Positions 17,331 to 26,750 of a stretch of DNA of 64,000 bases are shown here, piece by piece (within the stretch, counting starts at the first letter, position 1; every line of letters begins with the position of its first letter). The stretch is from positions 124,001 to 188,000 of the forward strand of contig NZ_MVDE01000001.1 in assembly GCF_002843385.1 (NCBI RefSeq), read 5' to 3'. This stretch comes from Labilibaculum manganireducens. GTDB lineage: Bacteria > Bacteroidota > Bacteroidia > Bacteroidales > Marinifilaceae. Below the pieces are notes generated by a model. The model had not been told where the DNA came from and did no database searches. It worked only from the letters and a program-made list of their open reading frames with translations. Both the position numbers and the translations under genes were made by a program.

Positions 17331-17375
17331 AAATGAAGTGCTCTGTTAATCTAATAATCAGAACACTTTCATTAA
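17331..17375 (-). terminator. Terminator-like hairpin after susD
   Basis: Imperfect stem: AATGAAGTG-TCTG on the left pairs with CAGA-CACTTTCATT on the right across an AT-rich loop, starting about 9 bp after the SusD stop. The tail on the minus strand is short and U-rich (AAACTTTG). It probably protects the susCD 3' end and gives partial termination before the element at 17221-17326. Confidence 0.5.
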
Positions 17376-17383
17376 ATTTTTAA

Positions 17384-18946
17384 TTAAAAATTGCTATTCA
17401 TTAATCCACTACCATCTTTGGTTTTGGTATCTGCAGTATCCCACCACACTTTAATATCCATTCTGTCAGATGTTAATGTATTAAGTGCTGACGGCATGTT
17501 CGTCTCATTCTGAAGGTGCTCATTATCAGGATAACGAACTCTTTTCACCCAAGTACCGGCTGCAACAGTCGAACTTCCGCTAACTCCGTCTTTCGGTAAA
17601 GTGATGTCTGGGTAGTCAGTTCTTCTAAAATCCGCCCAGCCTTCCACTCCATTAGGGAAATTTGCTAACCATTTTTGAGTGATTAATTGCTTTAATTTAG
17701 CTTCATTCGTTCCAGAAAGAGCCGCTAATCCATCAATATAACCAGTAGCATCACCACCATCTACACCAACATAATCCATAGAAGCTTGTACGCCTTCTTT
17801 GTACAATGCATTTGCATCTCCTGAAATCCATCCTCTAAGAGCAGCTTCGGCTTCTAAGAACTTAACTTCAGAATAGAACATTACAGGACAATACATTCCG
17901 TTTTCTCCACCGTCTCCCGCAAAATCAACATATCCACCCTCTAAATTGATAGTCGCAAAGTTTTTATCTGAATCTGCAGGAACAAGATTGTAACCATTTT
18001 CAATTCCTAAATACTTATCGAAACCAGCATCTTCTTTCGTTGTTGGCTTACCATCAACCTGATAAGCAAACCATTTAGGTGCTCTTGGATCTTCTCCCAC
18101 TGATGATTGGTTATACAGATTATCAGAGAAAGTCTTTGACATTCTGATATTGTTCCAATTCCAAGCCATTTGGTGCAAATAATCATACCATCCTTTACTC
18201 CACATTGGAACCTTAGCAACATCAGCATTGCTGATTAATAATCCACCTGGGCCACTAGCTGCCGCCTGAGCTTCAGCCTGAGCTTTTGCTGGATCTGCAT
18301 TGGAAATACGCATTGCCAAACGCAAACGCAAAGAATTACCAAACTTACGCCATTGCAATGCATCACCATTGTAAATCAAGTCGTAACCGTCATCATATTT
18401 ATATTGCTCTGCGTCACCAGTAATGCTTTTAATTGCGGCATCCAGTCTTGCAAATAAATCAGTATAAATTTCTTGTTGTGATGTATAAGGCACAGATTCA
18501 CCTGTTCCTGCATTGAAATAAGGAATATCACCATAAGTATCGGTCATTCTTGACCACCAGTAAACCATCCAAATTTCTTTGATTGCTAATGCATCAGCAA
18601 ATACAGGATTATCTCCTACACTTTCTTGAATTGCTACAGCTTTACGTAAATAATCGGTATAATGCTCTTTCCATTGATTTCCAATCCATCCATCAACATA
18701 TTCATATCGTGGAGAAGCAAAACCAGATACTGTATTTGCCCAGTACTGGGAATACAAATCAGGATATAAATTCACATTCCTTTGATAGTTAGCGAATGTC
18801 GCTTGTATTATCGTGTTAAAGAAAAACTTCGGTTCTACGTCAACAACTGCATCTTTCTTGACATTCATATCGTAGAAATCATCTGAACAACCAGTGTTTA
18901 TAACGAATAGTCCCAATGCAAGCAGTACTATATATATTTTATTCAT
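17384..18946 (-). CDS. SusD/RagB-family nutrient-binding outer membrane lipoprotein
   Basis: 520 residues with lipobox NTGC near residue 20 and acidic residues after it (SDDF). The sequence is of the SusD_2 type: a TPR-rich alpha-helical fold, YWANTVSGF near 68, then KEIWMVYWWSRMTDTYGDIPYF near 125, which is the usual dyad found in SusD homologues. It forms the lid on the SusC barrel and binds the oligosaccharide at the cell surface. It starts 20 bp after SusC stops and is followed by a terminator-like hairpin. Substrate specificity cannot be read directly; the enzymes of the locus point to mannan or N-glycan. Confidence 0.95.
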   Translation of the reverse strand: MNKIYIVLLALGLFVINTGCSDDFYDMNVKKDAVVDVEPKFFFNTIIQATFANYQRNVNLYPDLYSQYWANTVSGFASPRYEYVDGWIGNQWKEHYTDYLRKAVAIQESVGDNPVFADALAIKEIWMVYWWSRMTDTYGDIPYFNAGTGESVPYTSQQEIYTDLFARLDAAIKSITGDAEQYKYDDGYDLIYNGDALQWRKFGNSLRLRLAMRISNADPAKAQAEAQAAASGPGGLLISNADVAKVPMWSKGWYDYLHQMAWNWNNIRMSKTFSDNLYNQSSVGEDPRAPKWFAYQVDGKPTTKEDAGFDKYLGIENGYNLVPADSDKNFATINLEGGYVDFAGDGGENGMYCPVMFYSEVKFLEAEAALRGWISGDANALYKEGVQASMDYVGVDGGDATGYIDGLAALSGTNEAKLKQLITQKWLANFPNGVEGWADFRRTDYPDITLPKDGVSGSSTVAAGTWVKRVRYPDNEHLQNETNMPSALNTLTSDRMDIKVWWDTADTKTKDGSGLMNSNF

Positions 18947-18966
18947 AACCTTTAATTTTTTAACTA

Positions 18967-21900
18967 TTAAAAACCAACATTAAGAGAGAACCCATAAGTT
19001 CGCGCTGATGGAACCGGTGAGAAATCAAATGCTTGTGCTGCAAAATCAGTACTATAAGCACTAGCATCAGGAGCAGTTCCCGGAGTATGCTTATAGAAAT
19101 AGAATAAATTTCTTCCTACTAAAGATACACGTGCATTTTTAATCGGGTTATGAGGTATTTTACTCAAAAGAGACTTTGGCAGATTATATCCAACAGCAAC
19201 TTCTCTAAGCTTCATATGAGAGGCATCATACATAAATTCTTCATCTACTTTGGCTAATTGTCTCCAATATTCCTCAGCTGAAACAATTACATTATTCGCT
19301 CCGCCACTGGCAGTAACACCATCAACAAAAAATGACATTCTGTTATTCTCAGTAGTTCTTGCCGCGGTTCCAGCAGAAACAGCACCTCTTTCAGAAGAAG
19401 ATAAAATATCACCACCTTCTTGAACTGAAACTAAAGCTGTAAGAAACAATCCTTTATAATCAACACTCAAGTTAATTGAACCTGTCCAGTCAGGCTGAAC
19501 ATTTCCTAAAACATGGTCATCACCTTGAGCTATAACCATTAAACCACTATTGTCAATTATTATATTACCATTAACATCACGATCATATACAGTACCACGA
19601 ATCACCCCTAATTTCTCACCTGGAATTGCCATTACATTCATACCAAAATTATATTCAGGTACTCCGTTGGCCAATTTTTCCATAACACTCTCGTTCTTAG
19701 CGAAATTAAAATCTAAACCAACAGTCAGATCTTTAGTTTTTACAGGAACGGTAGTCAACATCAATTCCACACCTTTATTGGTGATTAAACCGGCATTTAT
19801 CAAAATTGTATTGTATCCTGAACTTTGTACGCCAGGAACAGCAAGAATTTGATTTTTAGTTTCCTCGTTGTAGTAAGTAAAGTCAATACCTAAACGATTG
19901 TTTAATAATCTTAAATCAGCTCCTATTTCCCAAGAAGTAGAAATTTCCGGCTTAAGTCCTATCACTACCCTCTGATCTGAAACAATCCCTCTTGTTAAAT
20001 TATAGTTACCACTCTCTAACGTGTATGATTGACTTGTGTTATATGGTTCTGTAGCCTTACCAACTTTTGCCCAAGATCCTCTAACTTTTGCAAATGACAC
20101 CCAATCCGGTAAATCAGTCATTTCAGAAACAATACCACTCAAACTCACTGATGGGTAGAAATAAGAATTATCATATTGAGCATCAGATGCTGTAAGAGTT
20201 GATGACCAATCGTTACGAGCTGTAAGATCAAGAAACAACATGTTTTTATAGGCAACCTGACCAAAACCATAAACAGAACGAACTTCACTTTCTGAAGCTG
20301 ACTCCGAAGCTTTTATATTAGATCCTGCTGCCAAAAAGAAATCTCCTTCTGAAGATAAACGTCCGGAATTGGCGCTTAAACCTTTAGAAACTCTTCTCAT
20401 ATCATTAGCACCAACATTTACACCAATTGTAAAATCCTCATTAATATCTTTATTGTAAGACAAAAGAAATTCATAATTTTCTTCCTTAAAATTAGATTGA
20501 GTTGGATTGTAATTTGGTCTGCTCGCATCAACATTGTCTGCAAACAGATAACCTTCAACTGAAGAAAAATCATAAAAATCCATTCCATACTTAAATTTTG
20601 CTTTTAAGTCGGAATTAATCTTAATATTTGCAGCAACATATCCAAAAGTTCTGTTTTTCTCGTCGTAATTTGTTGTTTGTGCTTGCAAAAAATAAGGATT
20701 ACGAAGGTTCGCATTTGGGTTTTTATATAATTTCTCCACGTGCTGACCACTAATAATATTATATCCTGGAGCCAGATCCTGATTACGAATATTCATTGGC
20801 ATAGTATTGAAATAAGAAACGTAAGAATAGTTTCCAATTTCAGGTCGTTCATTACCTTCTGTCTGAAAATAAGAAACTTTAGTATCAACATTTAACCAAT
20901 TATTAATGTCATAATCAGCACGTAAATCAAAAGTTAATTTCTCCACTTTATGATCTTCATAAAGACCATTCATAATGTCTTTTCCGATAGATACACGGTA
21001 AGCGCCCTCTTCATTACCCCCTGTAAGAGCCACATTGTGCTTTTGAGTTGTTCCTGTTCGGGTAAAATCTTTCAAACGATCTTTTTGTGCTTCGTATGGA
21101 ATCATTTCTCCAGTCCAAGACTCTAAAAGCTGACCATTCATTTCAGGTCCCCATGACGAAGCATTATTTTTATCGTACACGCCATTGGAACCTTGCCCAT
21201 ACTTATCCTGAAGATCCAACATATAAGCAGCTTCAGACATAGTAAATCCACCAGAATAAGAAATTCCTAAACCTTTACCACGAGTTCCTTTTTTTGTTGT
21301 TACTAAAACAACACCATTACCTCCTCGTTCTCCGTAAAGAGCAGCTGCATTAGGTCCCTTCAAGATTGAGACCGACTCAATATCTTCCGGATTCAAATCA
21401 AAAGCACCGCCAGCTCTCGATGTTCCTCCCCAAATACTTCCATCGCGACTATTTCCGTTATCAAATGGAACTCCATCAACCACCCAAAGAGGCTCATTGT
21501 TTCCACTTAAAGAACTAGCTCCCCGAATCTCGATTCTCGATGTTCCTCCTACGCCACCACCAGATTGATTAATCTGTACTCCAGCAACCTTCCCCTCCAG
21601 AGAACTTACTAAATCAGAATTACCAGCCTGAGTCAACTCATCTGCTTTTACATCCTGAACAGCATAACCAAGTGCTTTCTTTTCTCTTTTAATGCCTAAT
21701 GCAGTAACAATTACCTCATCTACCTGTAAAGCATCAGTAGCCATAACAATATTAATTACAGATTGAGAACCAACTGTAATTTCCTGTGTTTGCATACCAA
21801 CAAAACTAAAAACCAAAATACTGGTTGACTCAGGAACTGTGATCTCGAATTTTCCATCGATATCAGTTACTGTTCCAGTTGTAGTACCCTTAACAACAAC

Positions 21901-22128
21901 TGATACTCCAGGAAGTGACATTCCTGAGTCTTCAGTAACAGCACCTGTAACAACTTGCTGTGTTGCTGAAACAGATGAATTGTCATTAGTTAATGTGTTA
22001 ACGTTTGCATTTGCCGAAAATGGAAGAACCATCATCGCGCAAAGCAAAGCAAAAATCCCAATCTTACTTCCAAGTCCTAATGGGTTAGTCAGGCTTGAAT
22101 GAAGATTTCGTAAATAGCATTTCTTCAT
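18967..22128 (-). CDS. SusC/RagA-family TonB-linked outer membrane transporter
   Basis: 1053 residues. Signal-like hydrophobic segment near 25-42 after a basic N-terminus; CarboxypepD_reg-like domain about 60-130 (VTGAVTEDSG-SLPGVSVVVKG); TonB plug about 140-265 (DEVIVTALGIKREKKALGYA, then GNNEPLWVVDGVPFDNGN and SILKGPNAAALYGERGGNG); then a long beta-barrel ending in the aromatic GFSLNVGF. It has no STN domain, so it is not a direct anti-sigma signal transducer. It imports glycan fragments into the periplasm with SusD. It is first in its operon and divergent from the transmembrane regulator at 22577. Confidence 0.97.
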   Translation of the reverse strand: MKKCYLRNLHSSLTNPLGLGSKIGIFALLCAMMVLPFSANANVNTLTNDNSSVSATQQVVTGAVTEDSGMSLPGVSVVVKGTTTGTVTDIDGKFEITVPESTSILVFSFVGMQTQEITVGSQSVINIVMATDALQVDEVIVTALGIKREKKALGYAVQDVKADELTQAGNSDLVSSLEGKVAGVQINQSGGGVGGTSRIEIRGASSLSGNNEPLWVVDGVPFDNGNSRDGSIWGGTSRAGGAFDLNPEDIESVSILKGPNAAALYGERGGNGVVLVTTKKGTRGKGLGISYSGGFTMSEAAYMLDLQDKYGQGSNGVYDKNNASSWGPEMNGQLLESWTGEMIPYEAQKDRLKDFTRTGTTQKHNVALTGGNEEGAYRVSIGKDIMNGLYEDHKVEKLTFDLRADYDINNWLNVDTKVSYFQTEGNERPEIGNYSYVSYFNTMPMNIRNQDLAPGYNIISGQHVEKLYKNPNANLRNPYFLQAQTTNYDEKNRTFGYVAANIKINSDLKAKFKYGMDFYDFSSVEGYLFADNVDASRPNYNPTQSNFKEENYEFLLSYNKDINEDFTIGVNVGANDMRRVSKGLSANSGRLSSEGDFFLAAGSNIKASESASESEVRSVYGFGQVAYKNMLFLDLTARNDWSSTLTASDAQYDNSYFYPSVSLSGIVSEMTDLPDWVSFAKVRGSWAKVGKATEPYNTSQSYTLESGNYNLTRGIVSDQRVVIGLKPEISTSWEIGADLRLLNNRLGIDFTYYNEETKNQILAVPGVQSSGYNTILINAGLITNKGVELMLTTVPVKTKDLTVGLDFNFAKNESVMEKLANGVPEYNFGMNVMAIPGEKLGVIRGTVYDRDVNGNIIIDNSGLMVIAQGDDHVLGNVQPDWTGSINLSVDYKGLFLTALVSVQEGGDILSSSERGAVSAGTAARTTENNRMSFFVDGVTASGGANNVIVSAEEYWRQLAKVDEEFMYDASHMKLREVAVGYNLPKSLLSKIPHNPIKNARVSLVGRNLFYFYKHTPGTAPDASAYSTDFAAQAFDFSPVPSARTYGFSLNVGF

Positions 22129-22576
22129 AGTTAGAATTATTAATTATACAATGAACAAAAAAAATGTTGTTTTTTTCTGAAACCAATATTAGCGCAAACG
22201 TATTAATTCACGATTAATATTGAATTAACAAGGCACATAAAATCATTAATCAAACGTTTTATATCTGATTTACAAAACCTTACCAAAAGTGACTTGTCGG
22301 GCACAATTAATAAGGATTTTTAGCAATTCCTTATTTGTTCCAACCATTGAATGAAGTCAATTTTAGAAACAACTTATACCTATCACAATTTCACCACCTA
22401 TTTACTGTTTTTTCTATTATCGAAATGAATAAATCAATTTGATTGATATCAAGCTGAAATAAGTTCACAAATTCTTCTTCTGTTTTGTGCAACGACCTTA
22501 GTCTTTTTAGGCTTTTATCTTTAAAGTCTTGGTATATTTCGATATATTTGGAAATTAACAAACGCCATAAATAATA
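22129..22576. promoter_or_regulatory. susC / regulator divergent control region
   Basis: 448 bp without genes. For susC (minus strand) there is a perfect -7 box TACGTTTG (plus 22195-22202) and no clear -33 box, as expected for an activator-dependent promoter. Directly upstream lies an inverted repeat TTAATTC-N12-GAATTAA (22203-22228). CAAACGT-(A/T)-TTA occurs twice, at 22195-22205 and 22251-22261; the second contains the palindrome AAACGTTT. For the regulator (plus) there is TATATTTG at 22543-22550, which puts transcription start about 20 bp before the ATG. Which sites are bound by which regulator is not determined. Confidence 0.55.
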
Positions 22577-25105
22577 ATGAAATTTCTACTTGCATTATTT
22601 GCCTTAATTATATCTTCCCCTTCTCTTTATGCTGACCATGGTATTTATTTTAAATCCAACGAGGTTTCGAAAGAGAATCGGACTGGAATTGATATTACAC
22701 ACAAGAATAATATTTCATATACCAAAAGCTTCACCATTGCTTTTATGATTTCTTTACGGGAAACGGAAACTCATTATGGGGAAATCCTATCTTTAAAGGA
22801 GGAACATGGTAAAAACTTAATTCAGGTTACCTATAGAGAACCGGATTTATATGTAATCCTCAATAAAAAAGAAACTAAATTTCATTGTAATTTTAATTCA
22901 TTAAACCTTCTTCGAAACAGATGGATTCCATTCCAACTTAAAATTGATAGTGAAAATGGAGAGATTTCCTTAACTCTTGGGGAAAATCACTTTAAAAATT
23001 CAATTCAATTCCCCAAATCTTCCGAGTTTTCCTTATCATTAGGTGTAATAAACAAGTATGGCTTTTTTATCGATGAAGTTCCCTCAATGTCTGTAAAAGA
23101 TTTGGCCATTCATATTGACGGAACACCAAAACATTTATGGCCATTTCGAAAAGTTGCCAACAATGAACTTAAAGACATTTTATCAAGCAGAACTGCAAAA
23201 CTATATAATCCGGATTGGGTAATTGATTACCACAATCGCTGGACTAAAATAAAAACCTTATCATTTCCTTCACTGCCATCTATGGCATATGATAAAAAAA
23301 ATGAGGCTATTCATTTTGTTCTTAAAAATGGTACTGCAAGCACCTACTCAATTAAAACAGGTACTTTGGTTACAAACAATAAAAATTCCGGTTACCCTGT
23401 TTTTGAAAAATCACAACAGCTTATTATTGACAGCAACAATCAATTAGTTTCGTATAGTTTAAACCAAAACGATCTTTCAGCTTACAATTCAGTCAATCAA
23501 AGCTGGAGTCATGCCGACAGTGTAACTAACGATCTTCCAAAGTGGTGGCATCACAACAAGCTGATTCATCCAATTAATCACCAAATAACTACTTTGTGCG
23601 GATACGGTTACTATTCCTATTCCAATTCAATTAAATCATTCAACGAGAAAAGCAAAGTATGGACAGAGCTCAAACTTAAAGGTGATGTAATCGAACCTCG
23701 GTATTGCAGTTCGCTTGGATTTTCGGCTGAAAACAGTAATGTTGTTTACTTATTTGGAGGACTGGGAAATTCGCTTGGAAAACAAATTTTAGGAAAAGAA
23801 TTTTACTACGACCTTTATCGAATTGATTTCAAAACAAATGAAATAAAAAAATTATGGGAACTACAGCAAAATGATCAATTTCAATACCTGCCCGTAAATT
23901 CATTAAAAGTAACTGAAAAAGACAGTGCCTTTTATACATTACTATTTCCTTGTCAAAAAAGCAGTACGCACCTTCGAATAGCAAAAGGATTTATTAATGA
24001 TCCAAAACTATATTTTATTGGCGATAGTATACCGTATGAATTTGTTGACATTAAATCTTTTGCCGATCTGTATTATTGGGAAAGTGAAAATAAATTGATT
24101 GCACTTACATCGCAGGAAGTGGATGCGGATGCTGAAACATATGAGGTATCTATGTATTCGATAAGCTATGAGCCTGGAGCAGATACTGAATTGAATATGA
24201 ATAATGATTCACTTCCGTTCGCCATAAAATTATTCTACGTTTTTTTAGCCGCAACACTTTTGTTCCTGATATTTTTTGTGAGGAGAAAAATAAGAACTAA
24301 AATAAAAATTGAAAAATTAGAAAATGATTCCATTTTAACCTTTCAGGAAAAACTACCGACTTTTGAAATTCCACAAGTAAACTCTATCCTGTTGTTTGGA
24401 GGATTTCAGGTTTTTGATAAGAAAAACAAAGATATCACCTACCGCTTTAGTCCTACTCTTAAAGAATTGTTTCTTTTGATATTATTGTATTCTCTTGAAG
24501 ATGGAAAAGGAATTTCATCAAGAAGAATTCAAGAATTTCTTTGGCCGGATAAACCGGAAGACAAGGCAAAAAACAACAGAGGTGTTAATATTAAAAAGTT
24601 ACGTGGCATCATAGAAGATATTCAAGGAATTGAAATTACTTTCGACAATAATTATTGGAAGATGATACTCGAAGAGAACATTTTCTGCGATTTAGCACAC
24701 ATTCAAAAATGTATTGATACTCAAATAACCAATTTAGATAGTGATAGAATAGAGGAAATAATTCAGATATTACACAGAGGCACTCTGCTTCGCGATATTA
24801 TTCCTGAATGGCTGGATTCTTTTAAAGACAAAACAACCGGTACAATTGTAAGTACTCTGGAGGAATTATTAACAAAATTCGATTTTGAACCAAGCATACG
24901 CCTGGCCATTTCAAATGTTATTTTTGGATTCGACCAAATGAATGAAACCGCTCTTCGCGTAAAATGCAATCTCCTTTCCATACAAGGAAAACATAGCTTG
25001 GCTATGGAGACGTACGAAAACTACATTAAACTCTATGTGAAATTATACAATGAAAAATATCAATTCACATTTAAAGAGATCGTTTCAGAAAATACAACAG
25101 TTTAA
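22577..25105 (+). CDS. Transmembrane transcriptional regulator: LamG and propeller sensor, winged-helix/BTAD-like output
   Basis: 842 residues. Signal peptide 1-19; LamG/concanavalin-like region about 30-195 (SFTIAFMISLRE, RNRWIPFQLKI); a Kelch-like propeller about 215-540 with repeated tryptophan blades and YLFGGLGNS near 393; one transmembrane helix about 549-570 (LFYVFLAATLLFLIFFVRRK); a cytoplasmic linker; a winged-helix domain from about 603 (LFGGFQVFDK, LKELFLLILLYS, RRIQEFLWPDKPEDKAKNNR); and a helical BTAD/TPR-like tail to the end. The wHTH-BTAD pair resembles SARP-type activators, here membrane-tethered like ToxR/CadC. Inferred to sense periplasmic mannan fragments and activate the divergent susC operon. 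No histidine kinase or receiver domain is present. Confidence 0.75.
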   Translation: MKFLLALFALIISSPSLYADHGIYFKSNEVSKENRTGIDITHKNNISYTKSFTIAFMISLRETETHYGEILSLKEEHGKNLIQVTYREPDLYVILNKKETKFHCNFNSLNLLRNRWIPFQLKIDSENGEISLTLGENHFKNSIQFPKSSEFSLSLGVINKYGFFIDEVPSMSVKDLAIHIDGTPKHLWPFRKVANNELKDILSSRTAKLYNPDWVIDYHNRWTKIKTLSFPSLPSMAYDKKNEAIHFVLKNGTASTYSIKTGTLVTNNKNSGYPVFEKSQQLIIDSNNQLVSYSLNQNDLSAYNSVNQSWSHADSVTNDLPKWWHHNKLIHPINHQITTLCGYGYYSYSNSIKSFNEKSKVWTELKLKGDVIEPRYCSSLGFSAENSNVVYLFGGLGNSLGKQILGKEFYYDLYRIDFKTNEIKKLWELQQNDQFQYLPVNSLKVTEKDSAFYTLLFPCQKSSTHLRIAKGFINDPKLYFIGDSIPYEFVDIKSFADLYYWESENKLIALTSQEVDADAETYEVSMYSISYEPGADTELNMNNDSLPFAIKLFYVFLAATLLFLIFFVRRKIRTKIKIEKLENDSILTFQEKLPTFEIPQVNSILLFGGFQVFDKKNKDITYRFSPTLKELFLLILLYSLEDGKGISSRRIQEFLWPDKPEDKAKNNRGVNIKKLRGIIEDIQGIEITFDNNYWKMILEENIFCDLAHIQKCIDTQITNLDSDRIEEIIQILHRGTLLRDIIPEWLDSFKDKTTGTIVSTLEELLTKFDFEPSIRLAISNVIFGFDQMNETALRVKCNLLSIQGKHSLAMETYENYIKLYVKLYNEKYQFTFKEIVSENTTV

Positions 25106-25112
25106 TCCATAA

Positions 25113-25138
25113 AAAAACCAGGTGTGAACCTGGTTTTT
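25113..25138 (+). terminator. Intrinsic terminator after the transmembrane regulator gene
   Basis: Perfect 10 bp stem AAAAACCAGG/CCTGGTTTTT with loop TGTGAA, 7 bp after the stop codon. The U-run is the right arm itself. Confidence 0.85.
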
Positions 25139-25305
25139 AAACTAATCTAAACTATATCCTTCTTATGAAAAAGGTTCGGAAAGAGAAACAAATTTGCTTC
25201 TCAATCCGAAGGGCAGCACACTACTACTGCAAAATCTTACTATATGTTGTTCCATTTTACAAACTACTAATCATGAAACAGCATTATATTTTATTACATT
25301 TCAAC

Positions 25306-26733
25306 CTATATAATTCCTAAAATAGCTGGTCTCTCATGAAATAACTTAACTATTAATTCCCCAAATAATGTATTTGCCCAGGCGAACCATGATCTTGTGA
25401 AATTTTCAGGATTATTTTTATGAAATGTTTCATGCATAAACCCTGTTTCTGCATGAGTATCAATCAGCATTTGCATGCAGCTAATAATTTCCTGTTCATC
25501 ATCAGAAGTCATCGCCCTCATCACAATACTCATGGGCCAAATCATATCAGCACCAACATGTGGCCCTCCGATTCCTTCCGCATATTTCCCTTTGTAAAAC
25601 CACGGATTATTTGCGCTCAAAACAAACTTTCGGGTGTTTTGATAAAGAGAATCAGTCGTTTCCATTGCTCCCAAATAAGGAAGAGACAGCAAACTTGGAA
25701 TATTTGCATCATCCATAAACAGCTTATTTCCAAAACCATCTATCTCAAATGCCAATATATTGCCATAATTTAAATGATCCGAAACAGCATACTTTGCAAG
25801 CGCTTCGTCTACTTCATTTGCAAGCTTCAAGGTTTCTTCAGCCAATTTAGTCTGCAAACCTAAATGAGTTGCAATCTCAGCCAATTGTTTCAACGAAACT
25901 ACAGCAAAATAATTAGAAGGAATCAAAAACGGCAAAAGGGTTGCATCATCAGATGGTCGGAATGAAGAAACAATTAATCCAACAGGATTCACAGGATTAC
26001 CATAGCCTCCACCCGGTAATGTGTCATAAGGCTTTCTTGTTTTTCTTTGAAAAGAGTACGGACCTCTATCCTCTTTTCGTTGCTGCTCTTTAAATGTTTT
26101 AACAATTAATTCAGCAGCCTCTTCCCATTTCGCATCAAAACAGCTGTCATCACCCGAAGTTTTCCAATAGTGATACACTAAACGAATAGTATAACAAAGA
26201 GAATCTATTTCCCATTTTCGTTCGTGCAGCTCAGCTTTCATTTCTGTATAATCACTTTCCCAGTGACTCCCTTCAGCTCCCTTGTTAAAAGCATTTGCAT
26301 ATGGATCAATCAAAACACATTTTGTTTGTCGGTTGATTAAACCTTTAAACAAGTTTTTTAATTTTTCATCTTCGGGAACCAATGATAAATACGGCCATAC
26401 CTGAGCTGTTGAATCCCGCAGCCACATGGCATTTATATCGCCCGTAATTACAAAAGTATCCGGTTTACCCGATTCTTCAGAATACTGAACTGTAGTGTCC
26501 AATGTATTTGGAAAACAATTTTCAAACATCCACGACAATTCCGGATTCGAAATTTTCTCCTTTATTTGATCAATCATCTCATCGACAGAAGAACTAACAA
26601 AATTCCTTTTATTTTTTGCTGGTCGATTTGAAACGTAACTTAAGCCTTTAGGGGATGCAGCTGCACCAAACCCTGTCAGTGCAATTCCTCCGGAAAACAA
26701 AATTGAATTTCTTAAAAAAGTTCTTCTCTCCAT
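25306..26733 (-). CDS. GH125 exo-alpha-1,6-mannosidase
   Basis: 475 residues. The N-terminus (MERRTFLRNSILFSGGIALTG) is a Tat-like or Sec signal with an RRTF motif. The GH125 (former DUF1237) signature is clear: GDINAMWLRDSTAQVWPYL near 95, NAFNKGAEGSHWESDYTEM near 150, ERKWEIDSLCY near 172 and a C-terminal TGFMHETFHKNNP near 435. GH125 enzymes are metal-independent inverting exo-alpha-1,6-mannosidases of N-glycan and yeast mannan pathways. It is the last gene of the LacI-MFS-ROK-GH125 operon, 17 bp after the ROK kinase, which links this operon to the mannan locus. Confidence 0.93.
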   Translation of the reverse strand: MERRTFLRNSILFSGGIALTGFGAAASPKGLSYVSNRPAKNKRNFVSSSVDEMIDQIKEKISNPELSWMFENCFPNTLDTTVQYSEESGKPDTFVITGDINAMWLRDSTAQVWPYLSLVPEDEKLKNLFKGLINRQTKCVLIDPYANAFNKGAEGSHWESDYTEMKAELHERKWEIDSLCYTIRLVYHYWKTSGDDSCFDAKWEEAAELIVKTFKEQQRKEDRGPYSFQRKTRKPYDTLPGGGYGNPVNPVGLIVSSFRPSDDATLLPFLIPSNYFAVVSLKQLAEIATHLGLQTKLAEETLKLANEVDEALAKYAVSDHLNYGNILAFEIDGFGNKLFMDDANIPSLLSLPYLGAMETTDSLYQNTRKFVLSANNPWFYKGKYAEGIGGPHVGADMIWPMSIVMRAMTSDDEQEIISCMQMLIDTHAETGFMHETFHKNNPENFTRSWFAWANTLFGELIVKLFHERPAILGII

Positions 26734-26750
26734 GATTTCAATGAAAATTA

